NCBI RefSeq assembly: GCF_003402535.2
Contig: NZ_AP025171.1
Coordinates: 310,001-374,000 of the forward strand
Direction: 5' to 3'
Length of the DNA stretch: 64,000 bases
Origin: Cupriavidus sp. P-10
GTDB taxonomy: Bacteria > Pseudomonadota > Gammaproteobacteria > Burkholderiales > Burkholderiaceae
The stretch's first letter is position 1; each line of letters begins with the position of its first letter. A model generated the notes under the pieces. That model made no database searches and had not been told where the DNA came from. It saw only the letters and a list, made by a program, of their open reading frames with translations. The position numbers and the translations under genes are program-made. This document shows positions 57,647 through 64,000 of the stretch, piece by piece.

Positions 57647-57681
57647 GGTAAAATTACCAGGGCCGCAATTTACGCGGCCCT
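57647..57681. promoter_or_regulatory. two inverted repeats in front of the TetR gene
   Basis: GGTAA-AA-TTACC (57647-57658) is followed at once by AGGGCCGC-AATTTAC-GCGGCCCT (57659-57681), a perfect 8-bp dyad with an AT-rich loop. Together they fill the gap between the MFS stop and the TetR start. They may form a TetR autoregulatory site, or a hairpin ending the upstream transcript. Confidence 0.5.
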
Positions 57682-57687
57682 GTGTCC

Positions 57688-58527
57688 ATGACCGGTCAAA
57701 CCAACATGCCAGCCGCTCGCCGCAATACCACAGCCGCCGCCGCACCCGCCGGAAAGGCAACCGCCACCCCCACTGCGCCGCGCCGTCGCGGCCGCCCGCC
57801 CAAGACCGATTCGCCTATCGGCGCCGAGCCGATGCTGAGCCGTGTCGCCATCCTGCAGCATGCGATCAAGCTGACCAAGTCCATGCCGCTGGACCAGATC
57901 TCGATGGTGCAGCTGGCCAAGGATTTCGGCGTGGCGCCGGGGTTGATCCACTACTACCTCGGGGGGCGTGACCAACTGGTGTCTGGTGTACTCAACGACT
58001 ACTACCGCCAGCGGGTTGGCGTGCTGCCGTCGTTGACTGGCGACTGGCGTGCGGATGTGGAGGGGATTGCGCGGCTGAGTTTCGAAGTTGCCGTGGAGAA
58101 TCCCGGGGTCAGTATCTACGTCGCGTCGCATAACCGGTATCGCTTGTTCCAGGAAGTGGAGCCGGGGGAAACCGATTACGGGATGGAGTTCTTCAACCGG
58201 ATGACGTCGGCCATCATGCAGGGTGGTTTTACTGCCGAGCAGGTGGCGCTTGGCTATCACCTGATTGCGCAGTATCTGGTGTCGGCCAGCATGGCCGAGG
58301 CCTCGCGGCAGTTGCCGGCTTATCACCAGGCCTTTATCGAGAAGAAGCTGGAGTCGGCTTCCGAACTGCAATATCCGGGAGCGCGGTTCGTCAGCAAGGC
58401 GTTTTCGCGGTTGACTTCCGATGTGGCGTTTGAGGAAGGGCTGCGGATTACGCTGGATGGGATTGAGGGGTGGAAGGTTAGTGGGAGGGGTGTTGTGGTC
58501 AAGAGGGCCAGGAAGAAGGTTGCTTGA
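57688..58527 (+). CDS. TetR-family regulator of the aromatic-acid cluster
   Basis: The protein has about 279 residues (ATG 57688; a GTG at 57682 is also in frame). An Ala/Pro-rich N-terminal tail carries an AT-hook-like RRRGRPPK. The TetR HTH follows (SRVAILQHAIKLTKSMPLDQISMVQLAKDFGVAPGLIHYYL). The ligand-binding half is all-helical, and the C-terminus is basic (VKRARKK). It lies between the MFS gene and the Bug gene and probably binds the TATTTGA/TCAAATA repeats. Confidence 0.88.
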   Translation: MTGQTNMPAARRNTTAAAAPAGKATATPTAPRRRGRPPKTDSPIGAEPMLSRVAILQHAIKLTKSMPLDQISMVQLAKDFGVAPGLIHYYLGGRDQLVSGVLNDYYRQRVGVLPSLTGDWRADVEGIARLSFEVAVENPGVSIYVASHNRYRLFQEVEPGETDYGMEFFNRMTSAIMQGGFTAEQVALGYHLIAQYLVSASMAEASRQLPAYHQAFIEKKLESASELQYPGARFVSKAFSRLTSDVAFEEGLRITLDGIEGWKVSGRGVVVKRARKKVA

Positions 58528-58546
58528 GGTTTGTGGCCTGGCGGCT

Positions 58547-58620
58547 GGCATCTGGTAGCAGTTGATATGCCCTGTTCCGCCCTGAAGGGCGGGTAACTTT
58601 TTGTCCGAGCGACAAAAAGT
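58547..58620. repeat. intergenic repeat with two hairpins
   Basis: The left part (58547-58592: GGCATCTGG, then TTGATATGCCCTGTTCCGCCC and GGGCGG) copies the core of the element at 49765-49842. The right part is a perfect ACTTTTTGTC-CGAGC-GACAAAAAGT hairpin (58596-58620). It lies 20 bp after the TetR gene and may end its transcript. The following 290 bp (58621-58911) show no gene. Confidence 0.75.
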
Positions 58621-58911
58621 CACCAAAAAGCGCGTTTACTGCCCTGGGCGGGCGGCCACTCTTATCGTAGTGCGCGCGAGCTTTCGTACGGGGCTGGGCG
58701 TCGTTGCAGGGCAGGACTGCCTGACGCCATGGTGCGCCACGGTGGCTCGGGATTGACGCAGTTTTTGAACGAGCCCAGAGCTGTTGGGTGGCCCCTGCTG
58801 CTAGCGGCGTGGTAGGAACGCCTGCGGCTGCGCAGCGCGCGGGTCCTAGTTGGTCAGCTGGGCTTGGCGACAGGCGATCGACTACGAAGGTAGGGACATA
58901 GTGGTAACCCC

Positions 58912-58964
58912 TTATTTGATACACAAACAATTAATCTAAAATTAATTGCCAGTATGTCAAATAA
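58912..58964. promoter_or_regulatory. nested inverted repeats upstream of the Bug gene
   Basis: The outer arms TTATTTGA (58912-58919) and TCAAATAA (58957-58964) enclose a perfect CAATTAAT-CTAAA-ATTAATTG dyad (58928-58948). The tract is strikingly AT-rich for this genome. The outer half-sites equal those of the operator at 49893-49913. The Bug start codon is 72 bp downstream, so this is probably its promoter and operator. Confidence 0.62.
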
Positions 58965-59036
58965 AGACGTCCTCGTCCCGCTGCCCTGCATCAGACCCTT
59001 GACGACGAGACGCCACACCACACACGGGAGACAACC

Positions 59037-60014
59037 ATGAACCGCCGCACCAGCCTGAGGCTGCTTGTAGCAACCAGCCTGACCGTCGCGGCCGCGGCCG
59101 CAGCCGCAACCGCCGCCCCCTATCCAGAAAAAATAGTCCGCATCGTCGTCCCCTCCATCGCCGGCAGCGCCCCCGACATCATCGCCCGCCAGGTCGCCGA
59201 ACGCCTGACAGCAGTCTGGAAGCAACAAGTCATCGTAGAAAACAAGCCAGGCGGCAACGGCATCGTCGCCATGAGCGCCTTGAAGCAATCCGCGCCGGAC
59301 GGCTACACGCTAGGCATCTTCCACGCCGCCGCAGCCGTCACCACCCCGGTGATGTACAAGGAAGCCAGGTTCGACATCCAGCGCGACACCGAAGTCGCGG
59401 CAACACTGGCCTACACGCCAATGATGTTCGTCGCCGACCCCAAGTCCGGCTTCACGACCCTCGCGGAAGTGCTGAAAGCCGGCAAGGCACGCCCGGACGA
59501 CGTCACCATCGGCAGCCCCACGCGCGGCTCAGTCCCGCACCTGACCGCTGAAATGATGGGCCAGCTGCAGCAGGCACGCTTCCGCCAGGTCAGTTTCAGC
59601 GGCACCACGCAGGCGATCCAGGCCGTGGTCAAGGGCGATGTGCCGGTCTATGTCGACGGCATCGCACCGCTGGTACCGCTGGTGCGCAGCGGCCGCCTCA
59701 AGGCGCTGGCGGTGACCGCCGACACCACGCTGCCCGGGCTCGAAGGGATACCCCTTGCGAGGGACGTAGCCCCCGGCCTGGTGGCAAAGGGCTGGTTCGC
59801 CGTGTTCGCGCCCAAGGGCACCCCCGCGGCCGCGCTCGACGCGATCAACACCGCGGTCGGCACCGTGCTGTCGCAGCCTGTCTTCGTCGAGCGGCTGAAG
59901 GAGCTGGGCACCTACCCGATGCCTCAGAACCGCCAGCAGGGCGAACGCTTCGTGCAGGCAGAGAAGGTGCGCTGGGAAAAAGTCATCCGTGACGCCGGCG
60001 TCAAGGCCGAATAA
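59037..60014 (+). CDS. Bug/TctC-family periplasmic solute receptor
   Basis: This 325-residue receptor has an Ala-rich signal peptide (MNRRTSLRLLVATSLTVAA, ending near ATAAP). Hallmarks: YPEKIVRIVVPSIAGSAPDIIARQVA, VIVENKPGGNGIVAM and a later FSGTTQAIQAVVKG. It is more diverged than the other five Bug proteins in the window and lacks the usual HVPYKG motif. It shares operator-like repeats with the aromatic-acid operon, so its ligand may be that operon's substrate. It has an AGGAGA-like site GGGAGA before the ATG. Confidence 0.9.
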   Translation: MNRRTSLRLLVATSLTVAAAAAAATAAPYPEKIVRIVVPSIAGSAPDIIARQVAERLTAVWKQQVIVENKPGGNGIVAMSALKQSAPDGYTLGIFHAAAAVTTPVMYKEARFDIQRDTEVAATLAYTPMMFVADPKSGFTTLAEVLKAGKARPDDVTIGSPTRGSVPHLTAEMMGQLQQARFRQVSFSGTTQAIQAVVKGDVPVYVDGIAPLVPLVRSGRLKALAVTADTTLPGLEGIPLARDVAPGLVAKGWFAVFAPKGTPAAALDAINTAVGTVLSQPVFVERLKELGTYPMPQNRQQGERFVQAEKVRWEKVIRDAGVKAE

Positions 60015-60041
60015 GCACCCGGCGCACCGCAACCCATCCCG

Positions 60042-62056
60042 CTACAGCACATTCACATCCGCCGTGCCTGCCGCCACTTCAAGCACCCGCGTGCTTGCGG
60101 TAGCCGGCAGCGCCGGCGCGACCCCGCCGCTGATGGACTTCATCGTATGGAACGCGCAGCTGAGCTTGTCCGCCGTCAGCGTCACCAGCGCATACCCTTC
60201 CGCATTGGTGTCGGCATGGCGAATCCACGGGTTGAACGCGCGCAAAGTGGTATCGAACGCGTTCACCAGCACGCCGCCGACATCGCTGTAGACCAGCTCG
60301 CGCAACGCGGCAAAAGCCTGGTCGTTGTCGACGATGGCGCGGAACGAACTCAGCAGCGTGTTGCTCGACACGCCCGCGGTCACCAGGTCGACCATCACCG
60401 GCGTGGGCGAAGCCGCATCGTAGTCGTCCATCACCTGGCCGCCGAAGAACGCATGGATGTCGCCACTCAGCGCCACCATGTTGCGCACGCCGTTGGCCTT
60501 CAGGAACGCCATCAGGTTCTTGCGCTCGGCGTTGTAGCCATCCCACTGGTCGGCATTGAGGATAAAGCGGTCGAGCAGCGCGATCGCCGGCAGGCGGCTT
60601 TCGATCAGCGGCCGGATGTTGGCGTCGAAGGCCGCCGCGTCGATGCCTGCCTGCGACAGCAGGTTGCGCAGCGCGGTGTACGCCAGTCCGGCATAGGAGC
60701 CGGCGGCCTTGGCCGCGGCCAGATCGCTTTCCAGCGCACTGGCGATGGCCGACTGCAGCGATGCCAGCGCGCTATTGGCCTGCACCAAGGCCCGCGCGAT
60801 CAGATCGGCGATGGCCTTGGTGATGTCGACCTGCATGCGCATGAGCGACAGCTGGTTGCCCCACAGCTTCCACGTGGTATTGGCGCCGCCGACGCGGTCC
60901 TGCCACCACGCGCGCTGCGCGTCGCCGAGCATCGACACCGGCGTCAGCGCATTGCCGGCATCGCTGATCTTCTGCGCCTCGGTGGAGGCCAGCGTGGCGG
61001 CGGGAACGAAGTACAGGCTGCCGACCGCGCGGCCAGTCGATTCCTCCGCGATGATGTGGTCGGCGCGGTACAGCCGTTCGTCGGTCATCAACAGCGTGGC
61101 CAGGTTGCCGAAGGTGAAGGCCCGGTAGATCTGGATGTTCTGGAACGACGGGTTGCTCGTGTCGAGGCTGACGTCGGCGGGCAGGTATTCGAACCACGCC
61201 TGGCTGGCGGCGCGCCGGCGCGCGGTGTGTGGCGTGAGGTCGTCGTCCGAGTCGTAGGTCTGGCGGTCCTGCCAGCAGTTGTCCGAGAACTCGTGGTCGT
61301 CCCAGATCGCGATCATGGGGAAGGCCGCGTGCAGCGCCTGCAAGCGCGTATCGCTGCGGTAGCTGCGGTACAGGTAGCGGTAGTCGTCGAGCGTGGTGGC
61401 GTAGACGCTGCCATCCGGCAGCACCGTGCCGTTGGGCAGCTGCAGCGCGGCGTGGCGGTCTTCCACCAGTCCGGCGCGTGAGCCGCCGGGCACGGCTTCG
61501 TAGATGTAGTCGCCCACGTGGACGATAAAGTCCAGGTCCTGTTCCACCAGCTCTTCCATGCCGGCCCAGTGGTTGGCATTCCAGTCCTGGCAACTGACAA
61601 AGGCGAAGCGCAGTTGCGCCAGCGGCGTGCCCGCGGCTGCTGCGGTGCGCGTGCGGCCTGCGGTGCTGGGGCGGTTGCCGAGCAGGAAGCGGTAGTAGTA
61701 GCGAGTGCCGGCGGTCAGGCCCGTGACCTTGTTGCGAATGGTGTAGTCCCATTCCGGAAGGGCCATCAGCGGCTGGTTGACCACCAGCGATTGCGGCGGG
61801 AAGTCCTGCTGGGTCGAGACTTGCAGCCGCACCACCACGGGCCGCTTGCCGTTGCTGCCTTCAACGCGGGTCCACACCACTACGCTGTCTGCTTTGGGTC
61901 GCCCGAGGCGACGCCGTGTACGAAATTGAAGTTTTCCGGATTGCCCGTGTCGGGCTCATCGTCGTCGCCACCACCGCCGCCGCAGGCAGCCAGGCCGCCG
62001 GTGGCGATCGTGACGGTCATGAAACTTCCCCACTTCAGGAACTGGCGTCGATCCAT
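60042..62056 (-). pseudogene. phoD: PhoD-family alkaline phosphatase/phosphodiesterase, frameshifted near the N-terminus
   Basis: The catalytic body (60042-61880) carries PhoD motifs: VHVGDYIYEAVPGG, IWDDHEFSDNCW and LSGDIHAFFGGQVMDDYD. The expected leader lies upstream in another frame from ATG 62056: MDRRQFLKWGSFMTVTIATG then LAACGGGGG, a twin-arginine signal with a lipobox. That frame runs through NFVHGVASGDPK and hits a TAG near 61885. One missing base at about 61889-61897 would join GDPK to DSVVVWTRVEG. The whole gene would encode about 671 residues. It is either a recent pseudogene or a sequencing error. Confidence 0.85.
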
Positions 62057-62313
62057 GATTGCTCTCCTTCTCTCGGGTTGCGGAGCACAGCCGCGGCCCG
62101 GACGCCGGAGAGGGCATCATTTTTTTGTGGGAGACGTGACTGCTTGTTGCATGGATACTAGTGGCCGGTCTCTGTCTTCGCTGTCGGTGATGCGCCGACA
62201 TCGATATAGGAAAAGGACGACTGATGCCGAGAGGCGTTGTGCTCGGCCTTTCCAGTCATCCATGGCGTCAGGACGCGATCTCCGCAGCGACGCAATGATT
62301 CATCAACGACCGG

Positions 62314-63171
62314 CTAGGGCACGTCGCGCTGCGGCGCGCCGTCGTAGGTCCACAGGAACTGGCGCGGGATCGGTCCCTTGTTGCGCCCGCCCTGGCAGGT
62401 CTGCTCCCACGCGTGCGCGAGGATGCCGACCGAACGCGACAGGCAGAACAGGCCGCGCGCCAGCGGGGCAGGGAAGCCGAGCTCGGCATAGATCACGGCA
62501 GTGGCACCGTCGATATTCATCGGAATGGGCTTGCTGCGCCCGGCGGACAGTGCCTGCTCGATGGCACGCGCGATCGACGCATAGCGCCCCGTGACGACGC
62601 CATCGGCCGCGGCTTGTTCCACCAGCGCGAGCAGGCGCGGTGCGCGCGGGTCGACCGGATGGAAGCGGTGACCAAATCCGGAGACAAACTTGCCATGCAG
62701 GTCGCGATAGCCATGCAGCGCCGCGGCCACGGCATCGTCCATGCTGCTGCCGGCGTCGATGCGCGCGCCGACATCCTCATACAGCGCCACCGCCTGTTCG
62801 CCCGCGCCGCCATGCACGTCGCCCAGCACGTTGACCGCCGACGCCATTGCATTGTTCAGCCCCACGCCGCAGGTCGCCGCCATGCGCGCGATGGCAATGC
62901 TCGGTGCCTGCGGACCGTGGTCGACGGCGGCCATCAGCGCCGCGTCAAGCAACTCTCCCTGTCCCGGGCCAGGCAGTTCGCCGCGCAGCATCAGCCAGAT
63001 CATCTGCGCAAACGAGACGCGTCCGATCAGCTGCTCGATGGGATAGCCGCGGTAGCGGATCTCGCCGGGCTTCATGTCGATGATGCCGGTATGCCACCAG
63101 TCCTGCGACAGGCGCTGGCCCGGATCCATGTCTTGTTCGCCGGCGTTGGGATGTTGGCCGATGCCGCTCAT
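62314..63171 (-). CDS. citryl-CoA lyase-like protein (citrate synthase superfamily)
   Basis: This 285-residue protein starts at ATG 63171 (MSGIGQHPNAGEQD). It has the citrate synthase fold without the N-terminal region of full-size enzymes (about 430 residues). The catalytic triad looks intact: His in GDVHGGAGEQ, His in GFGHRFHPVDPRAPR and Asp in MNIDGATAVIYAELGFP. Short members of this kind are called citryl-CoA lyases and split or form 3-hydroxy-3-carboxyacyl-CoA. The start overlaps the CoA-transferase stop (ATGA), so the partner probably supplies its CoA thioester. Confidence 0.86.
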   Translation of the reverse strand: MSGIGQHPNAGEQDMDPGQRLSQDWWHTGIIDMKPGEIRYRGYPIEQLIGRVSFAQMIWLMLRGELPGPGQGELLDAALMAAVDHGPQAPSIAIARMAATCGVGLNNAMASAVNVLGDVHGGAGEQAVALYEDVGARIDAGSSMDDAVAAALHGYRDLHGKFVSGFGHRFHPVDPRAPRLLALVEQAAADGVVTGRYASIARAIEQALSAGRSKPIPMNIDGATAVIYAELGFPAPLARGLFCLSRSVGILAHAWEQTCQGGRNKGPIPRQFLWTYDGAPQRDVP

Positions 63172-64000
63172 ATTGCGCGCTCCTGGCTGAGTTGATCGAT
63201 GTCCGTGCTGCTGTAGCCCAGGCTTTCCAGCACCTGGCGCGTGTGCTGGCCCAGTTCTGGCGGCGGCGTGTCCACTGCCGGCGCCTCGCGGTTGAGCTTG
63301 AAGCCGGTGCGCACCACGCGGATGTCGCGGCCCACGCCTGGCACTTCGGCAAATTCGCCGATCATGCCGCGGTCGCGCACCTGCGGATGCGCCAGCGTGT
63401 CGGGCACGCCCAGCACCGGACCGGCCGGGACCCCGGCGGCGTTCAGCAGCGGCCACCATTCGGTGGCGGGCCTGGTTGCCAGCTCGGCTTCCAGCGCTTC
63501 GGTCAGGGCCGCGCGGTTGGCCAGGCGCGCCTGCCGCTGCGCGAAGCGCGCATCGCCCGCCAGTTCGGGACGGCCGACCACGCGGCACACCGCCTCGAAC
63601 TGTTCCTGCTTGTTGGCGGCGATATTGAGCAGCCCGTCGCCGGTGCGGAAGGTGCCCGACGGGCTGGCGGTCATGTTCTCGTTGCCCATCGGCACCGGCG
63701 CCTTGCCGGCGATCAGGTGGTTGGAGACCACCCAGCCCATGGTGGCGAGCGTGGCCTCCAGCATCGACACGTCGATGAAATAGCCCTCGGTGCGCTGGTG
63801 ATCCGCCAGCGCCGCCGCCACGGCGAGCGCCGCGGTCAGTCCGCCAATGGTGTCGGACACCGGATAGCCCACCCGATACGGCGCCGTCTCCGGATCGCCG
63901 GTGATGCTCATCACGCCTGACATGCCCTGGATGATCTGGTCGTACGCCGGCAGCTCCGCCAGCGGCCCGTCCTGGCCGAAGCCGGAGATCGCGCAGTAGA
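63168..64000 (-). CDS. class III (CaiB/BaiF) CoA transferase, C-terminal part
   Basis: At least 277 residues are in the window, and the reading frame stays open to its right edge, so the N-terminus is missing. The visible part begins YCAISGFGQDGPLAELPAYDQIIQGMSGVMS. The aspartate in PAYDQ is the expected catalytic residue that carries the acyl group. It then shows GYPVSDTIGGLTAALAVAAAL and YFIDVSMLEATLA. Such enzymes move CoA between carboxylic acids. It is translationally coupled to the citryl-CoA-lyase-like gene. Confidence 0.92.
   Translation of the reverse strand, partial: YCAISGFGQDGPLAELPAYDQIIQGMSGVMSITGDPETAPYRVGYPVSDTIGGLTAALAVAAALADHQRTEGYFIDVSMLEATLATMGWVVSNHLIAGKAPVPMGNENMTASPSGTFRTGDGLLNIAANKQEQFEAVCRVVGRPELAGDARFAQRQARLANRAALTEALEAELATRPATEWWPLLNAAGVPAGPVLGVPDTLAHPQVRDRGMIGEFAEVPGVGRDIRVVRTGFKLNREAPAVDTPPPELGQHTRQVLESLGYSSTDIDQLSQERAI

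Noticed and set aside
58621..58911. A small gene in the gap after the TetR gene
   Set aside because: Short frames exist on both strands, but none has a plausible ribosome site, domain or composition.
62057..62313. A gene or RNA between phoD and the citryl-CoA-lyase-like gene
   Set aside because: No convincing frame, hairpin or conserved RNA motif was found in these 257 bp.

Overview
The window is GC-rich (about two thirds G+C by eye), densely coded bacterial chromosome. The gene content points to a beta-proteobacterium of the order Burkholderiales, most likely Cupriavidus or a close relative. The reasons are six separate Bug/TctC solute receptors, many LysR/GntR/IclR regulators each paired with a catabolic operon, the DUF3348-DUF802-OmpA-DUF2894 block, and a type II lumazine synthase under its own FMN riboswitch. 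The accessory-metabolism character suggests a secondary replicon. Species and replicon are inference. I see no rRNA, tRNA, CRISPR array, phage or intact insertion sequence.

Layout. 1-9 kb: the end of a TauD/BKACE pair; a Hg-type MerR with a perfect mer-like promoter facing a small DUF2188 gene; a homodimeric 2-oxoacid dehydrogenase E1 (MdeB/AceE) opposite an Lrp regulator; and a LysR gene facing a MaoC / thiolase-like / DUF35 trio in which the usual catalytic residues are missing. 9-16 kb: a DadA-type oxidoreductase behind a tandem glycine riboswitch, then a TonB receptor / Asp-box (BNR) protein / thioredoxin-like periplasmic module and a DUF3597 gene. 16-24.5 kb: a tartrate/D-malate operon (LysR, TtuC, DctA, glycerate 2-kinase, pyruvate kinase, enolase, Bug). 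It encodes a contiguous route from tartrate through glycerate, 2-phosphoglycerate and PEP to pyruvate. 24.5-28.4 kb: GntR-Bug-Bug facing an amidohydrolase, with a palindromic operator between them.

28.4-33.7 kb holds the most intriguing locus. It is a translationally coupled four-gene operon (DUF3348, a 1045-residue MotA/ZorA-like DUF802 membrane protein with a long tail of 87-residue repeats, a MotB/ZorB-like OmpA protein, and DUF2894). It looks like an ion-driven peptidoglycan-anchored motor or stator complex of unknown purpose. 33.8-40 kb: ribH behind an FMN riboswitch, a gamma-glutamyltransferase/Bug/GAF operon with a divergent LysR, a GST and a double-winged-helix GntR. 40.9-49.7 kb: a complete mhp (3-(3-hydroxyphenyl)propionate) meta-cleavage operon, mhpC-A-B-D-bug-F-E, with divergent IclR-type mhpR.

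49.9-60 kb: a probable CoA-linked aromatic acid pathway (alpha/beta hydrolase, aryl-CoA/AMP ligase, VOC-fold protein, salicylyl-CoA 5-hydroxylase-like flavoprotein, hydroxybenzoyl-CoA thioesterase, maleate isomerase, MFS transporter, TetR, Bug). Related TATTTGA/TCAAATA inverted repeats lie upstream of its first gene and of its Bug gene. 60-64 kb: a PhoD-type phosphatase broken by a one-base frameshift just after its Tat/lipoprotein leader, then a citryl-CoA-lyase-like gene translationally coupled to a class III CoA transferase cut by the window edge.
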